This document shows positions 52,769 through 61,040 of a DNA stretch of 62,000 nucleotides, piece by piece. Made by a program: the position numbers and the translations under genes. Within the stretch, counting starts at the first letter, position 1. Every line of letters starts with the position of its first letter. The notes beneath the pieces are model-generated. The model saw only the letters and a list, made by a program, of their open reading frames with translations, was not told the origin of the DNA and searched no databases. The DNA comes from Nematostella vectensis (taxonomy: Eukaryota; Cnidaria; Anthozoa; Actiniaria; Edwardsiidae), in NCBI RefSeq assembly GCF_932526225.1, contig NC_064047.1, positions 14,080,121 through 14,142,120 of the forward strand, written 5' to 3'.

Positions 52769-53265
52769 CTTGAAACTTCTTGAAGTTTGTTGGAAGTCTC
52801 CTGTGAAGGTGTTAGTTTAACATGCTTAGCGACCCGAAAGATGGCACTAGCAAGTGCTACCATCCTTCCTCCCTTCAATACCAAGAGACCTGCAAAGTTT
52901 GACAATTCGCGTTTAACCAACTCGTCGTTCTGTAAGTCTTTGCTAAGCGCTTCGGTGTCATCTACAGGAACCACGTAGGAAATGACTTGAGACACCACTT
53001 GAAGTGCTGATTCTACTAATCCATCAGTAACTTGTTTGCCTAAGACAGTCTGGTAGCGAACAAAGTACTTTTCGACGTCTTTCGCCGGGAGCTTCTTGAT
53101 GTCCCCTAAACTCATGTCCACACCAAGAAATTCCTTCGTAGTCCCAAGAGATGCGAGAATAGCCAGCGATTCTCGTTTGACTTCAACATCGTCTTCGAGA
53201 GGCTCACCCTTCGAGCTCCCCTTAGACTTAGGCTCCTCTTCCATATAATCCTCAATGCTTGCCAT
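52738..53265 (-). CDS. Polinton protein with hydrophobic C-terminal helix
   Basis: 175 residues from ATG 53265 (MASIEDYMEEEPKSKG). A longer frame exists upstream, but the first usable ATG 25 nt after the octamer (TTTAAAAA, 53291-53298 minus) is this one. An acidic N-terminus is followed by a helical core (SLGDIKKLPAKDVEKYFVRY; VDDTEALSKDLQNDELVKRE) and a hydrophobic stretch at about 122-143 (NFAGLLVLKGGRMVALASAI). The last residues fall in the 22-bp minisatellite, so the C-terminus may vary. Family unknown; genomic position suggests a virion component. Confidence 0.6.
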   Translation of the reverse strand: MASIEDYMEEEPKSKGSSKGEPLEDDVEVKRESLAILASLGTTKEFLGVDMSLGDIKKLPAKDVEKYFVRYQTVLGKQVTDGLVESALQVVSQVISYVVPVDDTEALSKDLQNDELVKRELSNFAGLLVLKGGRMVALASAIFRVAKHVKLTPSQETSNKLQEVSSTTEQTLEHT

Positions 53266-53327
53266 CTTATTTTGTAAGTAGACCAAGATGTTTTTAAACC
53301 ACTTCGAGGGGTCAGCCCCTCGAGCTC

Positions 53328-53954
53328 TCACCGCGTGGCAGGAATCTCCAAATAACGTTGGAATGGATGTCGTAGGCAGAAACAGAGTCTGGAATACTTT
53401 TCAGTTTTCAGCAGTTCTACAAACTTTTTACGAGTCTCAACGTCTAAGTCACCCCCATAATCTTCAAACAGTGTTTTGGTACCGATTTGAGATGGATTAT
53501 GGAATGTAACCACACAGGCGACGTTATCACGGAAGGGCTTTGCTATGGATGTTAATTGTTGCGTCAATACCCACACTGATAATCCTTCGTGTCTCCCTGA
53601 GAACGCTAAATTGATAAACTTGTTCGAGCGTTGCTTTAGATCTTTCGATACAGCACAGTCATCCAAAACGAGTAACGTATTTGTACCAGAAAATAGCACC
53701 GCACAATCTGTTAGTAACTCGTTAATCTCATCGGTGTTACTAGCATCCGGCGATAATACCAAGAAACGTTTATCTCCGTGAGCAAATCTACGATAGGACT
53801 TGTTTTTCGCATAAGTCGGACAAATCAACACAATGTATTCAAACACATGCCGGAACGGCCCTCGGAGCTGTTCCGTGAGGTACTTTGTCTTCCCACAATT
53901 AGTAGGTCCTGTGATAATACAATGAAAAGGAACTTTTTCCCGTAATTCTTCCAT
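53328..53954 (-). CDS. DNA-packaging ATPase (FtsK/HerA-A32 type)
   Basis: 208 residues from ATG 53954 (MEELREKVPFHCIITG); upstream in-frame codons lack an ATG. Walker A is GPTNCGKT (16-23) and Walker B is TLLVLDD (93-99). A downstream LTQQ polar motif (sensor-like) follows SVWV. This is the genome-packaging ATPase that pumps DNA into capsids in Polintons, adintoviruses and NCLDVs. It sits directly downstream of the MCP gene, as expected for the morphogenesis module. ATTAAAAA (53980-53987, minus) is 25 nt before the ATG. Confidence 0.85.
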   Translation of the reverse strand: MEELREKVPFHCIITGPTNCGKTKYLTEQLRGPFRHVFEYIVLICPTYAKNKSYRRFAHGDKRFLVLSPDASNTDEINELLTDCAVLFSGTNTLLVLDDCAVSKDLKQRSNKFINLAFSGRHEGLSVWVLTQQLTSIAKPFRDNVACVVTFHNPSQIGTKTLFEDYGGDLDVETRKKFVELLKTEKYSRLCFCLRHPFQRYLEIPATR

Positions 53955-53982
53955 TCTTTTTGTATTATCACACAAGTCCTTT

Positions 53983-55221
53983 TTAATACATGATTGCTCT
54001 CAAATTCGAGTTCATAACCTCCATCAACGCGTCGGCTACTACAAACATGTAGCAGGTGATGTTTCCCGTTCCTCCAACTTTTCGTTTCATCTCGAGTTTT
54101 ACTCCGTCTCGCGTGTTGTTCAAGACCAGACCTCCTCCGTGAATGCTGTTATCTGGGTGTGCCCTCAAGTCGACCCACAGAGCAAACTTGTTATTAGCGT
54201 AAAAATCCTTTTGCTTGACACCCTCTCTACCGAAACGTTTCTTTACCGACTCCCAGAGGTCCGGCGGTGTCATCCCCTTGGAGTAGAGACGGTTTGGCAT
54301 GCCATCCACATTAATGTTGATCGATGTGATGCTTGGATTGACAAACTTTTCGGAATCCCTTGCTCCTCCGGTGTAGCTCTCTGTGAACAGGCACAATATC
54401 CCTGTCATTGACCTCCTCGGCAGATTAATGTGCTCGTTTATGACACCATCATTAGGTTTGGAGATGGTGAACGTTTTGTGGAGAATGACGTTCTCGTAAA
54501 AGAATCCTCTACCAACCTGATAAGCCGACAACGCCTCACGAGCTAAGTATTCACTTGAGATGCAAGCATATTCCAACTCGAGGTTTGTGATTGTGTACGT
54601 TGGAGTCTTGACCGTGTCAGCATAAACAACGACGTCGGAAACTGGGGCTAGAGTAATTTCAAAGATTAGCGGATGAGGTAACGCCTTTGGATAAAAGACC
54701 CCATGCTCGCCGAGAATAGGATGGTCGAGTGGAATGCAGTACTTGGTGTTGTGAACTGCTGCAAGAGCTACTTCCTTAGCATCTGAGGTCACTTTATCAC
54801 CTGCATTTGTCCTGAGCTTCCTCATGTTTTCGGAGGAGATACCTTGTCTTATTCTATCCCCACGATCTTCAGCTTGTAAGTATAAGTCGTGATAGGTTTG
54901 GAAGAGATCGTATCTTTGAGTATCCTGTAGTGTTTCTCCACCGAAGAGAATCTTGAGTCTCGACACTAGGTTTCGACCAACGTTGTTGACGAGAGTATTA
55001 TTCGCGTGTCCTGCGACGTCTAAGTCAAATAGTAAGGATACACTACCTGGAACAATCACTACATTTTCAGCAAGTTTTGGAATATTTATATAGAGGGTTT
55101 CTCCAGGACTTGCCGATGAGGGATTGAATGTAATCCGATTCAGCGACGGTTCCGCTTTCAGGCCGAAGGGTTCCCGTGGGATCCTGTTTGGGTTAATTTT
55201 TTCTGATATCGCTTGTGCCAT
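53983..55221 (-). CDS. Major capsid protein (double jelly-roll)
   Basis: 412 residues. Strand-rich throughout, with the Polinton MCP features GETLYINIPKLAENVVI near the N-terminus, LVSRLKILFGGETLQDTQRY, and a C-terminal block LWVDLRAHPDNSIHGGGLVL followed by GNITCYMFVVADALMEV. It would form hexon-like trimers of an icosahedral capsid. Start chosen at MAQAISEK, 26 nt past TTTAAAGA (55248-55255, minus). It is head-to-head with integrase, with only 33 bp between the two start codons. Confidence 0.85.
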   Translation of the reverse strand: MAQAISEKINPNRIPREPFGLKAEPSLNRITFNPSSASPGETLYINIPKLAENVVIVPGSVSLLFDLDVAGHANNTLVNNVGRNLVSRLKILFGGETLQDTQRYDLFQTYHDLYLQAEDRGDRIRQGISSENMRKLRTNAGDKVTSDAKEVALAAVHNTKYCIPLDHPILGEHGVFYPKALPHPLIFEITLAPVSDVVVYADTVKTPTYTITNLELEYACISSEYLAREALSAYQVGRGFFYENVILHKTFTISKPNDGVINEHINLPRRSMTGILCLFTESYTGGARDSEKFVNPSITSININVDGMPNRLYSKGMTPPDLWESVKKRFGREGVKQKDFYANNKFALWVDLRAHPDNSIHGGGLVLNNTRDGVKLEMKRKVGGTGNITCYMFVVADALMEVMNSNLRAIMY

Positions 55222-55227
55222 CTTTTA

Positions 55228-55255
55228 TTTTAAGAAAAGAGAGATAATCTTTAAA
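55228..55255. promoter_or_regulatory. Back-to-back MCP/integrase promoters
   Basis: Plus-strand TTTTAAGA (55228-55235) lies 19 nt before the integrase ATG. Minus-strand TTTAAAGA (55248-55255) lies 26 nt before the MCP ATG and overlaps the first base of the integrase start codon. Confidence 0.6.
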
Positions 55256-56247
55256 TGAGTAACGAAAGCAGGTTATCAAAAATATACTATTCCACCGATG
55301 GATACTGGAAAGGGTATTCAGCTATTTCTAAGTTAGCTAGTGTCGCTAAAGTCAGTGAAGCCGAGGCTAAGAGGTGGCTTGAAAAACAGGCGTTGTGGCA
55401 GATCTACCTCCCAGCTCCAAAGTATGTCCCCAGACCGCATTGGACTGTGAATAAACCTAATCAGATTCACCAAGCCGATCTGCTGTTTATGCCCCACGAT
55501 AACGTAGGCAGAAAAACCTACCGTTACGCGTTGGTTGTGATTGATATTGCCTCGAGATATAAAGATGCAGAAGCACTGACTACCAAGGATTCGAGTGGAA
55601 TTGCTAAAGGGTTTGAAAAGATATACTCCAGAAAACTTAAATGGCCTCATACGGTGATTGTCGACCCGGGGACAGAATTTAGGGGAGAGGTAACGAAGAT
55701 TATGAAAAAGAAGGGGGTTACCATCCAGCGAAGCGAAGCTGGGAACCATCGCGCACAGGCTTTTGTCGAACGCGCCAATAGAACACTGGCGGAGAGGTTG
55801 TTTTCTCATCAGTATGCTCAAGAAATGATTAGCGATGATCGGTCTAGAGTTTGGGTGAAACGATTGCCAGATGTTTTGAAAACTCTGAATAGTCAACCCA
55901 TAAGAATTACTGGCAAAGAGCCTGCAAAATCTATTGGTTTGAAAGAGGTTGATATTGACCCTCCAACGTATAAGCGGCCTGTTGGACTTGATGAAGTTAG
56001 ACTACCACCAGGGGTTAGAGTTAGATATCTGTTAGCTCCTGGAGAAGAGGAAGGAGGTGAACGCAGACGAGCCACAGATCCTATTTGGAGTTTAAAAGTG
56101 TTTGATCTATCACGCAGTGTTGTTTCAGTTGGACAGCCTGTGTTGTACTACCTCTCCGAAGGCGCTCCAAGGAGGTCGTTCGTTAGGGAAGAACTTCAAG
56201 TCGTCCCTGAAGATACTGAGCCACCACCTAATAGCGTTCTGAAATGA
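55255..56247 (+). CDS. Polinton DDE integrase
   Basis: 330 residues. Retroviral-type integrase core with D75 (IHQADLLFMP), D137 (VIVDPGTEF) and E172 (AFVERANRTL), giving D-x(34)-E spacing. An N-terminal helical region precedes the core, and an SH3/chromo-like C-terminal part (VGQPVLYYLSEGAPRRSFVR) follows. It inserts the element DNA into the genome by strand transfer, consistent with the short CTAGT duplication. No zinc-binding HHCC is obvious at the N-terminus. The 3' end overlaps the convergent PolB gene by 52 bp. Confidence 0.9.
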   Translation: MSNESRLSKIYYSTDGYWKGYSAISKLASVAKVSEAEAKRWLEKQALWQIYLPAPKYVPRPHWTVNKPNQIHQADLLFMPHDNVGRKTYRYALVVIDIASRYKDAEALTTKDSSGIAKGFEKIYSRKLKWPHTVIVDPGTEFRGEVTKIMKKKGVTIQRSEAGNHRAQAFVERANRTLAERLFSHQYAQEMISDDRSRVWVKRLPDVLKTLNSQPIRITGKEPAKSIGLKEVDIDPPTYKRPVGLDEVRLPPGVRVRYLLAPGEEEGGERRRATDPIWSLKVFDLSRSVVSVGQPVLYYLSEGAPRRSFVREELQVVPEDTEPPPNSVLK

Positions 56248-59200
56248 CCGTGAGCGAAGGTGTGAATACCATCATCACAGATGACCCGTTTATCATCCTC
56301 ATGAGATAGAGCGACCTTGTTCACCGTTTCAGTGTAAACATCATGCTTATGACTTCTGATGACATTCATAAGTCTCATCTGAGGTTTCTTACCAAATAAG
56401 CAATCCTTGTAGTCATCGAAACCGATGCTCTTCTTGACGACTGCTCTCTTGACGCCCTTGCATTTCTTTTCTTCTTTACCTTCATCCATCTTGTACGAGT
56501 AAAGTTTGGCCCTCAGTCCTACAAATTCTGTGATTTGCTGACCCCCAGCCTCATCTTTAAACATTCCGATGACTTTCTTGTTCACACCCACCTCAATACC
56601 AGATGGGTGACCCTTCGGAAAGTTGCTGGTGTCGAACGTGGACCTCACATCCCCGCTGATGTCCTCGTAAAAGTCTTTCGTCTCGATCTCATACATCAGG
56701 CTGTCAGTATCAGTGAATAAGAGCTTTGCATCCTCACCGTACTTGGGCTTGACGAAGTTGTAGTGGAAATCGTACATGAGCGTCTTACTCAGGTCCAGAA
56801 TGGACATGCCCAAGTAGACAGGCTTGTTGAAGATCAGCTTTGTCTTCTTCATGTGGATGGCGGCTAGATTCTCGCAAAAGATGGTGCGATGTTGATAGTT
56901 CGGCTTTGATATGAGCTTCTTGGCCTGCTTCTCGTCCGTCACCAACCGAATGTCCACCCTGTTCCTAATGTTCTCCATAGTCTTACCAAAGACGGAGTTG
57001 TTCATTAACTTGAAAAAATCTTTCTCAAAATCGTTTGTCGCCTTGGCTCTCAGATCGGTGTTCAAGTCAATGTAGGGCCCCAGCCAAGCAGACTCCTCAA
57101 AAGTGACACCCCTGTGAATCTTAGTGACTTTTAGCCCAAAACTCACATAAAGTCTCAGAGTCTCATGGTGGATAACGTACTTTGTCTTGTCGTTAAGGTT
57201 GGGGACCAACTTGTCCACATTACCTAGCCCGATAGATTCCGGGGCTAGTGGGTAATCGTTGTGTAAGTCATGTAGGTGGTGAGGGTACTCCAAGTCAACC
57301 TCCAGAATGCATGGGCGGTCTCTCCAACCTGACATCTCTTGGTCACCCATCCACCTGAAACCGTGAGTCGGTAAAGGGTTGCTCATCGCCCAGCCATACA
57401 AATTGTTAGCATCAAGGTAGGTGATATATTTTGTGGGTAGGTCAGGGTCATACTCCTTCATGTAAGGGTTATTTGCCTCCCCATGTCTGTTGCTTATCAT
57501 GGAGACACCCCCACGGATGCCCTTCTCAATCATGAGCAACATGTCATAGTCCGTTAGAAGCTCTAGCCTCACCTTGGTGGTCTTCAACGCTGCATCCCAA
57601 GCCAACCCTGGCGCTGTGTAGTACCAAGCGGGGTCCAGACCGTAATTCTTGAGACAAACGTCCCTAAAGTTCTCGAAAACGTCAGCTAAAAGCAACACAT
57701 CCGACTCTAGGTACAGATTGTGGTAATCCCTCATGGTCCCCATCCCAAAGACCTCCCACACTCTCCGCACGTGCAGGTGATCCTCCTCCGATATGTCGGT
57801 GTCGTTAAGTTTGGAGTGGAATGCCTCTCTCTGTGGGAGCTGTGTTGCGTCGAGCTTGCTAAAGCCGTCGAACCAGTCGTAAGGGAAAACACCCTTCCTC
57901 AACAACAGCTGGAGCTCCTCCCCCTCATAGTACTCCGCCAGGTTTTTGAAGCACTCCCTTGACATATTACCCACTAGACTGTCGAGACTGGCCGACATAA
58001 ACCTGAAACTGTCGATAAATCTGATATCACGTTTAACATCAATCTTGTTGCCCTCCTTGTTCGTGAAACTGTCGACTACAATCTGTTTTGTGAAAGAAAT
58101 ATACTTTTCCTCGTTATTAGGTATACAGTTTATTTTACCTTCCGATGTACCAAGGTTCTTGATAAATAGATGGCTGTCGTACCCAGACAGATTGTGAAAG
58201 ATAACAGGAAAGAACTTTGGAATTTTGTGATCTAAGTTGCATGCGTTGTGAGCAGCACCTCTGTACTTCCCTGTAAGGTGGCAATGGTCTAAAACCTTGT
58301 CTTCCCCTAATCCACCCTCACAGATGTGGCAGTGAGTGGCGTCGTTATAGGCGATTTTGTCCTTCGGAGTCATTTTCACCTTCTTAGGGAACCTGAACTT
58401 ATCGTAAATTTTCTTAATGTCTGACTCCAAAGACTCTACGAAAAGCTGTGGGATATCTTCGTCTGGAGATTCAGCTGTGTATCGTACAAGCTCGGGTGGG
58501 GATATATCTCCGTCGAAACACTTGATGAGATAGCAGAAACCAGACGGTTTGTGTTTCTGGTATTGCTTAGTGAAGCTTTTACTCCCATCTGGGGAGCATG
58601 TGTCTATATTCTCTGTGAAGCTCTCAAAGTCGGCATAGACAACAAAGGGGACACGCATTTTTCTGTTGTAGTTTTTGAATTTAATGTGGGGTAGATTTCC
58701 ATCCTTATCTATCTTAGGCATCTCTATTCCAACCGCTTCATGATTGCCGCAGCATTCAGAATGTTTTTCTAATGATTGTTTGCACCGAAACGAGTTCAGA
58801 CATCTACAGCATAAAAAACGAGTATGATGAAACTCATCAATTTGAGTAGATACTAATCTCATCATATTCTTTATCCAGCAGTAATGATTCGTCTCATCAT
58901 CCGAGATGAGAAGTAAGTTGATCGCATTATCTGGATCCTTCTCACTGATTCTCAATGGATATATTTTGGTTTCGTATCCAAACACATTAACCGTATACTG
59001 GTTCTGTTTCTCGAACTTGTCAATCTGTTTTAGTGAGACGGGGAACTCTATCCCTGACCAGTCGAATTTCTCAGAGTTCTCTATCATTTGTTTACTGAAC
59101 CTTTGAGGATCTTTCTCCCTAGGATACACAGCAGAGGTTACTGCCCACTTGAAACATTCGTGATCATTCTCGTTCTTAACATTGATGATCGCCTTCTTAG

Positions 59201-60104
59201 ACGCTAGTTTCGGCGGCAGCGGAATATAGGAAGACCCAGAAAGCGGTTCAAAGGGATCTATGTTGATGTCAAAGTATTCCACTTGGTCAAACTGCCATCC
59301 GGAGCCTTGCTTCTGGAACAGCTCAACTAATCCGAGTAAATAATTTGTCATCGTATCGAACAAATCAGAGAGATCAGTCGACTCTGTCACAATCTCGGGC
59401 TTTTCTGTATGAAAATATCCCAGTTCTTCTTCGATCTGAGCTGTAGCCGGATCCTCTTTTATAAACCCGCAAGTAAAGATAAACTTCACTTTGATAGGCT
59501 TTTTTTGTTGACTGATGAGCTCTAAGACTTTCGGTTTGATTCTGGCGATGAATGTCTTGGGGTCGTAACCTCTCTGCCCGGCTATTCCGTGGGTTTTAAG
59601 ATACCCCTTCAACGCCGTCTGTTGTTCCTTGGGTGTGAAGCGATCTTCCACCTCCTCGTGTAGACGCTTAATCCTCTCCTTCAGACGTTCGACCCGTTTA
59701 TCTGCAGCCTCTTTGACGGTCTTTTTGACGGGCTCGGGGACATAAGATAGTATCCAATCCACAAACTTGTCTAACTCGCTCTTGATCGAGTTGGCCGCCC
59801 TGTTTGCAAAATGCTTGAGTGATTGGACGCGGGAACTCCGTGGGGGTTGGGAGGGTTTTAGAATAGGGACATTAATCTCAGGTACCGGGCCGTCGAGAAT
59901 ACTCTCCGACGTGTTGGACGGGGTAATGCGGGGTGGTCGTGGCAGCCCTTTGACAAGTTTGGGTAAAGGAACCCGTCGGGGTGGTGGTGGTGGTGACGTG
60001 CTGGTCAGCGCCCCGACGAGCTCGTCTCTCCGCATCCAGTAATATCTTGGGATACCCCGCTCCTTGGCGAGGGCTTTCAGATCTTTCACCTTCAGGTTCT
60101 CCAT
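56196..60104 (-). CDS. Protein-primed DNA polymerase B
   Basis: 1,302 residues from the favoured ATG 60104; an upstream ATG (60122) adds six, and the numbering here uses the longer form. SAP-like DNA-binding start (7-40). Pro-rich linker with DGPVPEINVPILKP (77-90). Coiled region. A Cys/His domain follows (ECFKWAV 322-328; HYCWIKNM 413-420) and a C2-type zinc finger (C438-C458). Exo I is YADFES (496-501). An inserted endonuclease VII-like HNH (HCHIC 597-601, DHCH 612-615, HNACN 625-629) comes next. Exo II is NLSGYD (644-649), Exo III YLESD (804-808), motif A YLDANNLYG (902-910), motif B NNSVFG (1041-1046) and motif C DTDS (1138-1141). It replicates the linear element from its termini. The polymerase and exonuclease residues look intact. 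Confidence 0.9.
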   Translation of the reverse strand: MENLKVKDLKALAKERGIPRYYWMRRDELVGALTSTSPPPPPRRVPLPKLVKGLPRPPRITPSNTSESILDGPVPEINVPILKPSQPPRSSRVQSLKHFANRAANSIKSELDKFVDWILSYVPEPVKKTVKEAADKRVERLKERIKRLHEEVEDRFTPKEQQTALKGYLKTHGIAGQRGYDPKTFIARIKPKVLELISQQKKPIKVKFIFTCGFIKEDPATAQIEEELGYFHTEKPEIVTESTDLSDLFDTMTNYLLGLVELFQKQGSGWQFDQVEYFDINIDPFEPLSGSSYIPLPPKLASKKAIINVKNENDHECFKWAVTSAVYPREKDPQRFSKQMIENSEKFDWSGIEFPVSLKQIDKFEKQNQYTVNVFGYETKIYPLRISEKDPDNAINLLLISDDETNHYCWIKNMMRLVSTQIDEFHHTRFLCCRCLNSFRCKQSLEKHSECCGNHEAVGIEMPKIDKDGNLPHIKFKNYNRKMRVPFVVYADFESFTENIDTCSPDGSKSFTKQYQKHKPSGFCYLIKCFDGDISPPELVRYTAESPDEDIPQLFVESLESDIKKIYDKFRFPKKVKMTPKDKIAYNDATHCHICEGGLGEDKVLDHCHLTGKYRGAAHNACNLDHKIPKFFPVIFHNLSGYDSHLFIKNLGTSEGKINCIPNNEEKYISFTKQIVVDSFTNKEGNKIDVKRDIRFIDSFRFMSASLDSLVGNMSRECFKNLAEYYEGEELQLLLRKGVFPYDWFDGFSKLDATQLPQREAFHSKLNDTDISEEDHLHVRRVWEVFGMGTMRDYHNLYLESDVLLLADVFENFRDVCLKNYGLDPAWYYTAPGLAWDAALKTTKVRLELLTDYDMLLMIEKGIRGGVSMISNRHGEANNPYMKEYDPDLPTKYITYLDANNLYGWAMSNPLPTHGFRWMGDQEMSGWRDRPCILEVDLEYPHHLHDLHNDYPLAPESIGLGNVDKLVPNLNDKTKYVIHHETLRLYVSFGLKVTKIHRGVTFEESAWLGPYIDLNTDLRAKATNDFEKDFFKLMNNSVFGKTMENIRNRVDIRLVTDEKQAKKLISKPNYQHRTIFCENLAAIHMKKTKLIFNKPVYLGMSILDLSKTLMYDFHYNFVKPKYGEDAKLLFTDTDSLMYEIETKDFYEDISGDVRSTFDTSNFPKGHPSGIEVGVNKKVIGMFKDEAGGQQITEFVGLRAKLYSYKMDEGKEEKKCKGVKRAVVKKSIGFDDYKDCLFGKKPQMRLMNVIRSHKHDVYTETVNKVALSHEDDKRVICDDGIHTFAHGHFRTLLGGGSVSSGTT

Positions 60105-60123
60105 TTCTATCAAACCAGCCATG

Positions 60124-60131
60124 TCTTTAAA
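60124..60131 (-). promoter_or_regulatory. Polinton promoter, extended class (PolB)
   Basis: Minus-strand TTTAAAGA in GAAAAGTGGTTTAAAGAC, 19 nt before the favoured ATG at 60104 and 1 nt before the ATG at 60122. Confidence 0.7.
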
Positions 60132-60160
60132 CCACTTTTCAAAAGCTTTTTTTTAGATGT

Positions 60161-60201
60161 GAAGCTTAGAGGTTAGCCCCCTCGAGCTCCCCCTAGATGC
60201 G
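60161..60201 (-). repeat. Dispersed palindromic repeat, TIR-proximal copy
   Basis: Minus strand GCATCTAGGGGGAGCTCGAG then GGGGCTAACCTC. It marks the inner edge of the right TIR and corresponds to the 44,577-44,592 and 44,927-44,960 sequences at the left end. Confidence 0.65.
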
Positions 60202-60623
60202 ACACGTGACAAAATGATTGACAGGTTTTCGACAAAATGATTGACAGGTGGGCGTGGCTATCACGTGACAAAATGATTGACAGGTGGGCTTGGTTATCAC
60301 GTGACAAAGTGATTGACAGGTGGGCGTGGCTATCACGTGACAAAGTGATTGACAGGTGGGCGTGGCTATCACGTGACAAAGTGATTGACAGGTTTTCGAC
60401 AAAATGATTGACAGGTTTTTGACAAAATGATTGACAGGTGGGCGTGGTCGTCACGTGACAAAGTGATTGACGGGTGGGCGTGGTCGTGCAAGAGATCTCT
60501 AGCAAACTCGCGCATGCGCAGGTCGCGAGGCTTGGCGGAGGTGCGCGGAGACTTTCGCGCCATTTTGGAATGAAATTTGGGGAGATCAAAAAGTTGCGCC
60601 AGCTGCGCCAAAACCCTACTACT
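60180..60623 (-). repeat. Polinton right terminal inverted repeat
   Basis: Complement of the left TIR. The outer 180 bp are nearly identical. The inner part holds about six units of CACGTGACAAAGTGATTGAC followed by AGGTGGGCGTGG, alternating with shorter TTTTCGACAAAATGATTGAC units. The unit number and order differ from the left end. Confidence 0.85.
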
Positions 60624-61040
60624 CTAGTTGATGACACAACTTTCGCCCTTATTTACGCATTATCGTACATATCCGCAAATAACACACATCAAGTAAATCC
60701 TCGAATTATGAGGAATATGAGGAATTATAAAATCTGTAAGATCCCACAAGAGCGGTCATGATCAGCGAATGTCTGATAACAACGGAGTTTCTTTTTTTCT
60801 CTAACAAGAAGCCGAAACCGCGACTAGTTCATAACAAAACTCTCGTCCTGTATTTACGTGTTATCGCTACATAACACACACCAAATTAACCCACATATTC
60901 TAAGGAATAAGTATTTCTCATTTATTTCTGTGCCATTTCACTAGAGCGGCCACGATCAGTGAATGTGTGATACCGATTTCGGTGTTTATTGTTTACCTAA
61001 CATCAAGCCGTAACCACCACAACGACTCAAAGTTGTGAAA
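60624..61040. repeat. 202-bp satellite, rest of unit 2, unit 3 and part of unit 4
   Basis: Resumes with CTAGTTGATGACACAACTTT exactly as in unit 1. Unit 3 begins near 60775 (GATAACAACGGAG) and unit 4 near 60969 (GATACCGATTTCGG). AATAAGTATTTCT and CACTAGAGCGGCCA recur in each. Confidence 0.8.

Larger units (their letters stand above)
44237..60623. mobile_element. Polinton/Maverick (adintovirus-like) element, apparently complete
   Basis: 16.4 kb between inverted termini AGTAGTAGG(A/G)TTTTGG, flanked by CTAGT duplications (44232-44236, 60624-60628); the empty site has one CTAGT. It encodes PolB, DDE integrase, packaging ATPase, major capsid protein, a likely minor capsid protein and membrane proteins, all with open frames. 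Four genes at the left run rightward. The rest run leftward except integrase. It also carries TFIIB-like, ankyrin and zinc-repeat genes. Five base pairs is one less than the six usually reported for Polintons; one mismatched base could explain this. No adenain-like protease was found. Confidence 0.95.

Noticed and set aside
53266-53331. Longer N-terminus for the 175-residue Polinton protein
   Set aside because: The extra residues come from the promoter octamer and a dispersed repeat copy and begin on a non-ATG codon. The ATG at 53265 has the standard spacing.
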